Shown in pieces: positions 1-5,856 of a stretch of 5,964 nucleotides of DNA. This stretch comes from Planctomycetaceae bacterium (GTDB lineage Bacteria > Planctomycetota > UBA1135 > GCA-002686595), in assembly GCA_013360535.1 (NCBI GenBank), contig JABWBL010000238.1, positions 1-5,964 of the forward strand, written 5' to 3'. The position numbers and the translations under genes were made by a program. Numbering within the stretch: the stretch's first letter is position 1; each line of letters begins with the position of its first letter. A model generated the notes under the pieces. It was not told the DNA's origin, did no database searches, and was given only the letters and a program-made list of their open reading frames with translations.

Positions 1-147
1 GGTGCGCGCGACCTGCGGCGCGTCGGCTTCGCGCTCGGCGAATGGGGCGGGGTGAACGAGGTCGAGTGGCTCTCGGCCCGCATCTCGCCGGCGGAACCGG
101 CCCTGCAGGGCGCCGTGCTCGGCGCGCTCGGGCAGAGGACACACTGA
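1..147 (+). CDS. C-terminal end of an unrecognised protein (5' truncated by window)
   Basis: Frame 1 is open from the first base and closes with tandem TGA codons at 145-147 and 148-150, giving the last 48 residues of a protein. The tail reads GARDLRRVGFALGEWGG at its start and ends in LGQRTH. It is mixed in character, with no membrane segment or metal-binding motif, and I do not recognise the family. Codon use is GC-rich at third positions, like the genes that follow, and strand and spacing make it the likely first visible member of the operon. The A of the first stop codon is also the A of an ATG at 147, so a downstream reading frame is directly coupled to its termination. That the frame is coding is fairly likely; its function is unknown. 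Confidence 0.6.
   Translation, partial: GARDLRRVGFALGEWGGVNEVEWLSARISPAEPALQGAVLGALGQRTH
134..139 (+). promoter_or_regulatory. Shine-Dalgarno AGAGGA in front of ATG 147
   Basis: AGAGGA lies inside the end of the upstream gene, 7 bases before the ATG at 147. It is one of the better ribosome-binding sequences in the window, yet the ATG it serves is not in the arginase frame. It supports translation of the 14-codon ORF at 147-191. Confidence 0.4.
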
Positions 148-191
148 TGAAGGCGCGCAACGCACGAACGGCGGGGGCAACGACGTGGTGA
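147..191 (+). other. 14-codon ORF bridging the upstream gene and arginase
   Basis: An ATG at 147 overlaps the upstream stop (TGATG) and opens a frame encoding MKARNARTAGATTW, ending at TGA 189-191. That stop overlaps a GTG at 188-190 (GTGA), the second possible start of arginase. The ORF is therefore tied by overlapping codons to the genes on both sides and has a good Shine-Dalgarno at 134-139. It could be a coupling or leader ORF that hands ribosomes to arginase. It contains two arginine codons, which is too few to claim arginine sensing. Alternatively it is chance, or the trace of an indel that once put arginase in frame with ATG 147. No peptide function is claimed. Confidence 0.25.
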
Positions 192-1096
192 ACCGAGTGG
201 CGTTGATCGGGGTTCCGATGGACCTCGGCGGGGGCCGCCGCGGCGTCGACATGGGGCCGAGCGCGATCCGCATCGCCGGGCTCGAGGAGGGGCTCAAGCG
301 CCTGGGCCTCGCCTACGAGGACCGCGGCAACCTCGCCGTGCCCGCGCCGGAGTCGCGCGAGCCGCGCAATCCCAAGGCGCGCTTCCTGCACGAGATCGCG
401 CGCACCTGCCAGCGCCTGCGCGTCAAGGTCGAACGGGTGCTCGAGGACGGCGCGTTCCCGGTCGTCATCGGCGGAGACCACTCGATCGCGATCGGAACGG
501 TCGCGGCAATGAGCTCCTACCACTACCGCCGCAACCAGCGCATTGGCCTGATCTGGTTCGACGCGCACGGCGACATGAACACGCCCGACACCTCGCCGTC
601 GGGCAACATCCACGGCATGCCGTGCGCGTCGATCCTCGGGCGCGGCGCGCCGGAGCTCGTCGGCATCGGCGACGTCGTGCCGATGGTCGAGCCGCGCAAC
701 GCGGTGATCGTCGGCGTGCGCGACCTCGACCAGTACGAGCGCGAGGAGATCAAGTCGACCGGCGTCAAGGTCTTCACGATGCGCGACATCGACATGTGGG
801 GCATGAACGAGATCATGCGCCGCGCGCTCGCGATCGCGACCGACGGCACGGTCGGCTTCCACCTGTCGTTCGACATGGACGGCACCGATCCGAGCGTCGC
901 TCCGGGCGTCGGCACACCGGTCGCGGGTGGCACCGACCTGCGCGAGTCGCACCTCGTGATGGAGCACGCCTTCGACTCGGGCAAGCTGCTCGGGCTCGAG
1001 ATCGCCGAGATCAACCCGATCCTCGACGAGCGCAACAAGACGGCCGAGTTCGCCGTGCAGCTCGTGCTCTCGGCGATGGGCAAGCGGATCATCTGA
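185..1096 (+). CDS. rocF: Arginase (L-arginine amidinohydrolase)
   Basis: This cytosolic binuclear-manganese enzyme hydrolyses L-arginine to L-ornithine and urea. The product is 303 residues, the normal arginase length. All six expected Mn ligands are visible: His99 in GGDHS, Asp126, His128 and Asp130 in DAHGDMN, and Asp230 and Asp232 in SFDMDGTDP. The substrate-loop segment SPSGNIHGMP supplies Ser139, Asn141 and His143 (equivalent to rat Ser137, Asn139 and His141), and Glu275 in AEINP matches the guanidinium-binding Glu. The ending NPILDERNKTAE is characteristic of arginase rather than agmatinase or formimidoylglutamase. The start is GTG 185 or GTG 188; either places the conserved RVALIGVPMDLG strand at the N-terminus, whereas ATG 218 would remove it. 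A G-run at 173-177 lies 7 bases before GTG 185. The stop TGA (1094-1096) shares its A with the permease ATG, so the two are translationally coupled, an unusual partner for arginase. Confidence 0.95.
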   Translation: MVNRVALIGVPMDLGGGRRGVDMGPSAIRIAGLEEGLKRLGLAYEDRGNLAVPAPESREPRNPKARFLHEIARTCQRLRVKVERVLEDGAFPVVIGGDHSIAIGTVAAMSSYHYRRNQRIGLIWFDAHGDMNTPDTSPSGNIHGMPCASILGRGAPELVGIGDVVPMVEPRNAVIVGVRDLDQYEREEIKSTGVKVFTMRDIDMWGMNEIMRRALAIATDGTVGFHLSFDMDGTDPSVAPGVGTPVAGGTDLRESHLVMEHAFDSGKLLGLEIAEINPILDERNKTAEFAVQLVLSAMGKRII

Positions 1097-1974
1097 TGCG
1101 CTACGTGGTCGAGCTCTTCCGGTCGCTCGCGGCCCACCGGCCACTGGTGAGCAACTTCGTCGAGAAGGACCTGCGCGGACGCTACATCGGCTCGACCGTC
1201 GGCCTGTTCTGGTCGCTCGTCAACCCGCTCCTGAGCCTCGCGACGTACACGTTCGTGTTCAACTGGGTGCTCAAGAGCCGCTGGAGCGACTACCAGCCGA
1301 ACTCGCAGGTCATCCTGATGATGTACCTCGGCATCATCGTGTGGGGCTGCCACGCGGAGATCATCTCGCGCTGCACCAACACGCTGGTGGAGAACGGCAA
1401 CCTGATCAAGAAGACCGTGTTTCCCAGCGAGATCCTGCCGAGCTACATCGGCGTGTCGGCGCTCTTCAACATGGGCATCGGCCTCGCCTTCGTCGTGGTC
1501 GGCGTGCTGCTCTTCGGCTACGCCTTCCCGATCGCGGATCCCACGCCGGTGGGGCACGTGCTCGAGGCCGGCGAGCCCGACTTCCGGCCGTTCCAGTTCG
1601 GGCTGTCGATCGTCGCGCTCCCGCTCCTCGTCGCGCTCCATCTGGGCTTTTCCGTCGGGCTGGGATTCCTCCTCTCGACGATGAACCTGCTCCTGCGCGA
1701 CGTCGGGCACTTCGTCTCGGCGCTGATCACCGTGTGGATGTTCGGCACGCCGATCTTCTACCCCGAGTCGCTCGTGCGCGACCGCGGCTTCGGCTGGATC
1801 GTCGACTGCAACCCGATGGCGTGGGTGGTCCAGAGCTACCGCGAGATCGTGCTGTTCGGCGGCTGGCCGGATGCGCTCGCGCTGGGCAAGCTCGCGCTCG
1901 TGGCGTTCCTCGCGCTGTTCCTCGGGACGCGCTTCTTCTTCAAGAACAAGCGGCGCTTCGCCGACATGCTCTGA
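1096..1974 (+). CDS. wzm: ABC-2 type polysaccharide exporter, permease (Wzm-like)
   Basis: This is the inner-membrane permease half of an ABC exporter for undecaprenyl-linked glycan, 292 residues long. The family N-terminal amphipathic signature KDLRGRYIGSTVGLFWSLVNP lies at about residues 24-44, followed by a first hydrophobic helix (about 36-60). Other family marks are NLIKKTVFPSEILP (102-115), further hydrophobic segments at about 72-90, 115-143, 168-195 and 204-222, the RDVGHF...GTPIFYP stretch (201-223), NPM...VVQSYREIVLFG (239-255), and a last helix at about 260-280 before the basic tail KNKRRF. A proline- and acid-rich insert at about 143-167 makes it longer than many relatives (about 260-275). 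ATG 1096 is chosen because it overlaps the arginase stop and precedes the conserved N-terminus; no strong Shine-Dalgarno is seen, so expression probably depends on coupling. Its partner ATPase follows after 8 bases. The exact glycan (O-antigen, capsule or other) cannot be told from sequence. Confidence 0.92.
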   Translation: MRYVVELFRSLAAHRPLVSNFVEKDLRGRYIGSTVGLFWSLVNPLLSLATYTFVFNWVLKSRWSDYQPNSQVILMMYLGIIVWGCHAEIISRCTNTLVENGNLIKKTVFPSEILPSYIGVSALFNMGIGLAFVVVGVLLFGYAFPIADPTPVGHVLEAGEPDFRPFQFGLSIVALPLLVALHLGFSVGLGFLLSTMNLLLRDVGHFVSALITVWMFGTPIFYPESLVRDRGFGWIVDCNPMAWVVQSYREIVLFGGWPDALALGKLALVAFLALFLGTRFFFKNKRRFADML

Positions 1975-1982
1975 GGCCCGCC

Positions 1983-3299
1983 ATGCACGAGCAGAACACG
2001 GGTGGACAGGCCGGAACGGGCGCACGCGGCGGTCGCGAGAGCACGAGCGCGATCTACGCCGAGGACCTGTCGAAGTGCTACCAGATCTACAAGAAGCCGA
2101 TCCACCGCATGTGGGACGTGCTGTTCCGCACGCGGCGCTACGAGGAGTTCTGGGCGGTCCGCAACGTCTACCTCGACATCCCGCACGGCAGCACGGTCGG
2201 CATCATCGGCGAGAACGGTGCGGGCAAGAGCTCGCTGCTCAAGCTGCTCACGGGCATCACGATCCCGACCACGGGCAAGGTCGAGGTCAAGGGGCGCGTC
2301 GCGTCGCTGCTCGAGCTCGGCGCCGGCTTCCATCCGGAGTTCACGGGTCGCGAGAACATCCGCCTCAACTGCGCGGTGCTCGGCATGACGCCCGAGGAGA
2401 CGGCCGAGCGCTTCCAGGGCATCGTCGACTTCAGCGAGCTCGGCGAGTTCATCGATCGGCCCGTCAAGACCTACAGCTCCGGCATGTACGTGCGCCTGGG
2501 CTTCTCGGTGGCGGCGAGCGTCGATCCCGACATCCTGATCATCGACGAGGCGCTCTCGGTCGGCGACGAGCACTTCCGCGGCAAGTGCACCAACAAGCTC
2601 AACGAGTTCCGCGAGCGTGGCAAGACGATCGTGTTCGTCAGCCACGACATGGGCGCGGTCAAGTCGATGTGCAAGTGGGTCGTGCTGATGGACCAGGGGC
2701 GCGTGCTCGAGCAGGGCACGGCCGAAAAGGTCGCCGACACGTACTTGAAGCGCGCGAAGGCGCGCGGCAACGAGCGGCTGTCGGCGGTGAGCCGCAAGGG
2801 CAGCGAGTACCCGCGCTGGGGCTCGGGCGAGGTCGAGGTGCTCGCGGTCGAGATGCTCGACGAGCAGCGGCAGGTGACGCACGTGATCCAGACGGAGCGG
2901 CCGTACTCGATCCGCATGCGCTGGATCGCGCACCGCGACACGCCCAATCCCGTCTTCGGCGTCGGCCTGTACCGCACGGACGGCACGTACCTCAACGGCT
3001 CCAACCACCACTGGCGCAAGCAACCGCTCGAGCTCGGCGCGGTGAAGGCCGGGGACGAGGGCGAGGTCGAGATCCACGTCGACCGCATGCCGCTGCAGCA
3101 CGGCCAGTACTACCTGACGCTGTTCCTGTACGACCACTCGAAGGCTGCGCCGACGGCGATCGACCACCGCGAGCACGTGCTGACGTTCGAGGTGATCGAC
3201 GTCGAGCGCGCGCAGCACGGCCTCGTGTACATCCCGTCGCGCTGGACGATCGAGCGCCGCGGGCCGTCGGGCACGCAGTCGCTGGAGTCGAAGGCGTGA
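1983..3299 (+). CDS. wzt: ABC polysaccharide exporter ATPase with C-terminal recognition domain (Wzt-like)
   Basis: This is the cytoplasmic ATPase subunit that powers the Wzm-like permease, 438 residues. The nucleotide-binding domain spans about 22-255. Walker A is GENGAGKS (76-83), the family segment LLELGAGFHPEFTGREN is at 109-125, the ABC signature is the degenerate YSSGM (164-168) typical of polysaccharide exporters, Walker B is DILIIDEA (183-190) with Glu189 as the catalytic base, and His221 is the switch histidine. After a basic linker, about 280-425 forms a beta-rich domain matching the position and size of the Wzt C-terminal domain, which in characterised systems binds the modified non-reducing end of the glycan. 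An N-terminal tail of about 20 Gly/Thr/Arg-rich residues precedes the core. GAGG (1973-1976), 6 bases before ATG 1983, supports the start. The stop overlaps the next gene by 4 bp. ATPase identity is very secure; the C-terminal binding role is by family analogy. Confidence 0.93.
   Translation: MHEQNTGGQAGTGARGGRESTSAIYAEDLSKCYQIYKKPIHRMWDVLFRTRRYEEFWAVRNVYLDIPHGSTVGIIGENGAGKSSLLKLLTGITIPTTGKVEVKGRVASLLELGAGFHPEFTGRENIRLNCAVLGMTPEETAERFQGIVDFSELGEFIDRPVKTYSSGMYVRLGFSVAASVDPDILIIDEALSVGDEHFRGKCTNKLNEFRERGKTIVFVSHDMGAVKSMCKWVVLMDQGRVLEQGTAEKVADTYLKRAKARGNERLSAVSRKGSEYPRWGSGEVEVLAVEMLDEQRQVTHVIQTERPYSIRMRWIAHRDTPNPVFGVGLYRTDGTYLNGSNHHWRKQPLELGAVKAGDEGEVEIHVDRMPLQHGQYYLTLFLYDHSKAAPTAIDHREHVLTFEVIDVERAQHGLVYIPSRWTIERRGPSGTQSLESKA
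3284..3287 (+). promoter_or_regulatory. Shine-Dalgarno GGAG fixing GTG 3296 as methyltransferase start
   Basis: GGAG sits 8 bases before GTG 3296, inside the last codons of the ATPase gene. Together with the GTGA overlap it selects this GTG. The frame stays open far upstream, but that part only shadows the ATPase gene in another frame and gives a low-complexity Arg/Ala/His-rich product. Confidence 0.5.
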
Positions 3300-4540
3300 A
3301 CGCCGAAGTGCTCGGGCTGCCGTTCGACCAGTACCAGCGCTATCGGCTGGTCAGCGACCTGCTGCGCCAGTTGCGCGGAGACGGGCCGCCGTTGCGCGTG
3401 CTCGACGTCGGCGGACGCACGGCAGTGCTGCGCCAGTTCCTCGGCGACGCGCGCATCGATCTGGTCGACGTCGAGCCGAGCGCGAGTCCGGGGCTGGTGC
3501 TCGGCGACGGCAGCCGGTTGCCGTTCCAGGACGCGTCCTTCGACGCCGTGTGCGCCTTCGACACGCTCGAGCACGTGCCCGTGCCGCTGCGCGAGGCTTT
3601 CGTCGGCGAAGTGCGGCGCGTGTCGCGCAAGTGGGTGATCCTCGCGGGTCCGTACGCCCATCCGCGCGTCGAGGAGGCGGAGGCGCTGCTGCAGAAGTTC
3701 CTCGAGCAGAAGCTCGGCGAACGGCACCGCTACCTCGACGAGCACTTGCACAACGGCCTGCCCGACCGCGCGCGCACGGAGCGCCAGCTCGAGGCGAGTG
3801 GCGCGCGCGTCGTCTCGATCCCGCACGGCAACCTCGACCGCTGGCTCGTGCTGCAGTGCCTGGCGATGTACATGGACTACGACCCGGCGCTGCGCCCGAT
3901 CGCCCGGGATTTCCAGCGTTTCTACAACGAGTCGCTGTACGCCTCGGACCACGCCGAGCCGGTCTACCGGCACGTGATCGTGGCCGCGATCGGCGACGCA
4001 CGTTGTCCGAAGGCGGAGGAGCTGCTCGACGCTCCGGTCGCGCCCGCGGGTGCGCTGCGCCAGACGTTCGACATGACGGCAGAGCTCGTGCACTTCGACC
4101 GCGAGCGCACGTGGTGGCTCAGCGTGCGCGGCGAGCTCGAGCGTGTGATCGCCTCGTACAAGGAGCAGGGCGACGCGTGGCAGAAGGGCGCGGAGCACAC
4201 GAAGGAGCAGCTCGCCAAGGCGCAGGAGCGCTACGAGCACATCTTCGCGGCGTACCAGTCGAGCGAGAATGGGCGCAAGTGGTCCGTCGCGCAGCTGGAG
4301 GCGGCGCAGAAGGCACTCGCGGAGGCTCGGGCTGGAACTGGCATCGAGCGGCTCGAGGCCGAGCTCGAGCGTTCGAGACAGGCGCGCGCGGTCGCGGAGA
4401 AGGAACTGGCTGACACGCGCGAGAAGTTGCGCGGACTCGAGGAACTGCTCGCGCAGCGGGAGCTCGTCTACGACGAGCAGCAACGCGAGCTCTCCAGCCG
4501 CTGGAAGAGCCTCCTGCGGTTCTTCACCGGCGGACGCTGA
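3296..4540 (+). CDS. SAM-dependent methyltransferase with long C-terminal coiled coil
   Basis: The 414-residue product has two parts. Residues about 1-240 are a class I (methyltransferase type 11-like) SAM domain: motif I is VLDVGGR (35-41), the second strand ends at DVEPS (58-62) with acidic residues placed to bind the SAM ribose, and the GDGSRLPF...FDAVCAFDTLEHVP stretch (70-95) is the family's motif II/III region. Motif I lacks the third glycine of the usual GxGxG. Residues about 277-405 are Glu/Lys/Arg/Ala/Gln-rich and helical, with coiled-coil character interrupted near AGTGI (346-350). The end, SRWKSLLRFF, is short, basic and aromatic and could touch the membrane. No signal peptide or transmembrane helix is seen, so it should be cytoplasmic or peripheral. 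Position after Wzm/Wzt points to modification of the exported glycan. The layout recalls the terminator WbdD, but no kinase domain is present. The target atom is unknown; generic glycan methyltransferase is the cautious alternative. Confidence 0.85.
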   Translation: MNAEVLGLPFDQYQRYRLVSDLLRQLRGDGPPLRVLDVGGRTAVLRQFLGDARIDLVDVEPSASPGLVLGDGSRLPFQDASFDAVCAFDTLEHVPVPLREAFVGEVRRVSRKWVILAGPYAHPRVEEAEALLQKFLEQKLGERHRYLDEHLHNGLPDRARTERQLEASGARVVSIPHGNLDRWLVLQCLAMYMDYDPALRPIARDFQRFYNESLYASDHAEPVYRHVIVAAIGDARCPKAEELLDAPVAPAGALRQTFDMTAELVHFDRERTWWLSVRGELERVIASYKEQGDAWQKGAEHTKEQLAKAQERYEHIFAAYQSSENGRKWSVAQLEAAQKALAEARAGTGIERLEAELERSRQARAVAEKELADTREKLRGLEELLAQRELVYDEQQRELSSRWKSLLRFFTGGR

Positions 4541-4549
4541 CGGACAGCG
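4535..4549 (+). terminator. Small hairpin over the operon's last stop codon, possible weak terminator
   Basis: CGCTG (4535-4539) and CAGCG (4545-4549) form a perfect 5-bp stem with a 5-base loop, covering the methyltransferase stop codon. There is no T-run after it, so it is not a classic intrinsic terminator. A second possible pairing, CGGGACG (4557-4563) with CGTCCTG (4584-4590), has one G-U pair and a 20-base loop. Either could slow transcription or protect the mRNA 3' end. In DNA this GC-rich, short stems are common by chance. Confidence 0.2.
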
Positions 4550-4577
4550 CGAAGAACGGGACGCTGGCTGCGCCCTC

Positions 4578-4599
4578 GCGCGACGTCCTGACGTGGCGC
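4578..4599. promoter_or_regulatory. 22-bp dyad upstream of mcsB, candidate operator
   Basis: The arms GCGCgACGTC and GACGTgGCGC flank a central CT, giving nine matching positions out of ten per arm with one G/G mismatch pair. The centre lies about 52 bases before the mcsB ATG. Length and symmetry suit a dimeric DNA-binding protein; folded as RNA it would be a hairpin with a tight loop and no T-run. It does not resemble the CtsR heptad repeat that controls mcsB in Firmicutes. Function is inferred only from symmetry and position. Confidence 0.35.
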
Positions 4600-4600
4600 T

Positions 4601-4628
4601 GGCTCGGCGGGCCGTTCCCGCGCTAGCC
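4601..4628 (+). promoter_or_regulatory. Stem-loop overlapping a possible -10 element before mcsB
   Basis: GGCT (4601-4604) pairs with AGCC (4625-4628), and inside it GCGGG (4607-4611) pairs with CCCGC (4617-4621) around the loop CCGTT: nine base pairs with a small internal loop. The outer right arm overlaps TAGCCT (4624-4629), the only AT-containing -10-like hexamer near the gene, 11 bases before ATG 4641. No matching -35 is visible at normal spacing. If TAGCCT is a real -10, the transcript would be nearly leaderless. It could instead be a terminator without a T-run for the upstream operon. Confidence 0.25.
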
Positions 4629-4640
4629 TGTGGGCCTTCC

Positions 4641-5744
4641 ATGGCGCCGACGCCCTCGTTCGATCCCGTCCGTTTCGCCGATCGTCTCGCCTCGTGGCTC
4701 GTGCCGCGCGGCGCCGACTCCGACGTGGTCGTGTCGAGCCGCGTGCGGCTCGCGCGCAATGTCGAGGACTTCCCGTTCGTGCCCAAGCTCACTCCGGAGC
4801 GGGCGCGCGAGCTGTGCGAGCGCCTGCATCCGCTGCTCGGCGACTTCGCCGTCGGCGGCCACATGCACTGGGTCGGCATCTCGGAATCCGACGACGTGCT
4901 GCGGCTCTTCCTGCGCGAGCGCTACCTCGTCAGCCGCGACCTCGCGCCGAGCTCGGAGGAGCACGCGGCGCAGCCCGGACGCGCGGTGGCGTTCAGCGAC
5001 GACGAGCACCTGTCGGTGATGGTCAACGAGGAGGACCACCTGCGGTTGCAGTCGATGGAGAGCGGGCTCGAGCTGCAGCGCGCGTGGGAGCGCGCCGTCG
5101 CGCTCGACCGCGAGATCGAGGCACGCGTGCGCTACGCCGCGAGCCGCCAGTACGGCTACCTCACCGCCTGCCCGACGAACGTCGGCACGGGCCTGCGCGC
5201 CTCGGTCATGCTGCACCTGCCGGCGCTGGCGCTGGTGCCGAGCGAGATCGAGAAGGTCTTCACCGCCGCGACACGCACCGGACTCGCGGTGCGCGGCCTG
5301 TACGGCGAGGGCTCGCGCGCCGTCGGCGACTTCTACCAGATCTCGAATCAGATCACGCTCGGCCGCAGCGAGGAGGCCCTGGTGGCGGAGCTCGGCGACC
5401 TCGTGCCGGCCGTGATCCGTTTCGAACGCACCGTGCGCGAGGAGCTCCTGCGCGAGCGCAAGAGCGAGCTCTCCGACCGCGTGCAGCGCTCGCTCGGGCT
5501 CCTGCGCACCTCGCGCGCGATGACCACCGACGCGGCTCTCGCGCACCTGTCGAGCCTGCGGCTGGGCTGCGTGCTCGGGCTCGATCGTTCGATCGACCTG
5601 GCCGTGCTCTCGCGGCTGCGCGTGCAGATCCAGAAGGCGCACCTGCAAGTGCTCGCCGAGCGCCGCGTCTCGGCCAAGCTGGTCGATCCGACCGAGCGCG
5701 ACCGCCTGCGGGCGGAGCTCCTGCGGCGCTGCGTCGCCGGTTGA
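4641..5744 (+). CDS. mcsB: Protein-arginine kinase McsB-like (ATP:guanido phosphotransferase)
   Basis: McsB uses ATP to phosphorylate arginine side chains in proteins, which in Firmicutes marks them for ClpCP. The 367-residue product is near normal length (about 350-365). Visible family motifs in order are the ATP-binding SSRVRLARN (32-40), VNEEDHLRLQ (128-137) with the catalytic acidic pair Glu130/Glu131, TACPTNVGTGLRASVM (175-190) with active-site Cys177, and RGLYGEGSRAVGDFYQISNQ (218-237). The C-terminal RDRLRA (353-358) fits RDxxRA, the phospho-arginine pocket of McsB that metabolite phosphagen kinases lack, so a protein kinase is favoured over creatine- or arginine-type kinases. ATG 4641 is chosen because the conserved SWL...DSDVVVSSR region follows at once; upstream sequence in this frame shadows the methyltransferase. 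The Shine-Dalgarno is poor. The zinc-finger partner McsA, CtsR and ClpC are absent here, so activation and targets are unknown. Confidence 0.95.
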   Translation: MAPTPSFDPVRFADRLASWLVPRGADSDVVVSSRVRLARNVEDFPFVPKLTPERARELCERLHPLLGDFAVGGHMHWVGISESDDVLRLFLRERYLVSRDLAPSSEEHAAQPGRAVAFSDDEHLSVMVNEEDHLRLQSMESGLELQRAWERAVALDREIEARVRYAASRQYGYLTACPTNVGTGLRASVMLHLPALALVPSEIEKVFTAATRTGLAVRGLYGEGSRAVGDFYQISNQITLGRSEEALVAELGDLVPAVIRFERTVREELLRERKSELSDRVQRSLGLLRTSRAMTTDAALAHLSSLRLGCVLGLDRSIDLAVLSRLRVQIQKAHLQVLAERRVSAKLVDPTERDRLRAELLRRCVAG

Positions 5745-5803
5745 GCGCCCAAGTTCGCCGGGAAGCACGGAAACTCCTTCCACACGGCTCGGGCCGGGCG
5801 CTC
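5743..5803. repeat. Gap after mcsB with a widely spaced 8-bp inverted repeat
   Basis: The intergenic stretch 5745-5856 has no convincing gene. GAGCGCCC (5743-5750, touching the mcsB stop) is perfectly inverted as GGGCGCTC (5796-5803) with 45 bases between. Inside it GGAAG (5761-5765) can pair with CTTCC (5777-5781). GTTCGCCG also occurs twice as a direct repeat, starting near 5754 and 5804. No T-run follows, so a standard intrinsic terminator is not supported. No clear promoter is seen for the next gene. Confidence 0.2.
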
Positions 5804-5856
5804 GTTCGCCGCGCGGCGCTCGGATCGTGGCCTGCGCGTTTCCGATACCAGCGACG

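Noticed and set aside
523..2025. 500-codon open frame on the minus strand across arginase and permease
   Set aside because: Its product is rich in Arg, His, Glu and Ala with no family motifs and lies opposite two clearly coding genes. Long antisense frames are expected in DNA this GC-rich.
1871..3295. Upstream extension of the methyltransferase frame
   Set aside because: The frame is open from 1871, but this part encodes Arg/Ala-rich sequence in the shadow of the ATPase gene. The methyltransferase domain begins only after GTG 3296, which has a Shine-Dalgarno and a 4-bp overlap.
4591..4629. Standard sigma70-type promoter before mcsB
   Set aside because: TAGCCT at 4624-4629 is a poor -10, and no TTGACA-like hexamer lies 16-18 bases upstream; CTGACG at 4588-4593 is about 30 bases away. 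Kept only as part of a low-confidence regulatory entry.
3110..4879. 589-codon open frame on the minus strand across the methyltransferase and into mcsB
   Set aside because: Low-complexity Arg/Leu/Ala/Val/Glu-rich product with no recognisable domain, spanning two genes and an intergenic gap on the other strand; a composition artefact.
185..5744. An arginine-centred system joining arginase and the protein-arginine kinase
   Set aside because: The two enzymes act on different substrates (free arginine and protein side chains), lie in what look like separate units, and are divided by three glycan-export genes and a structured gap. Nothing in the sequence links them.
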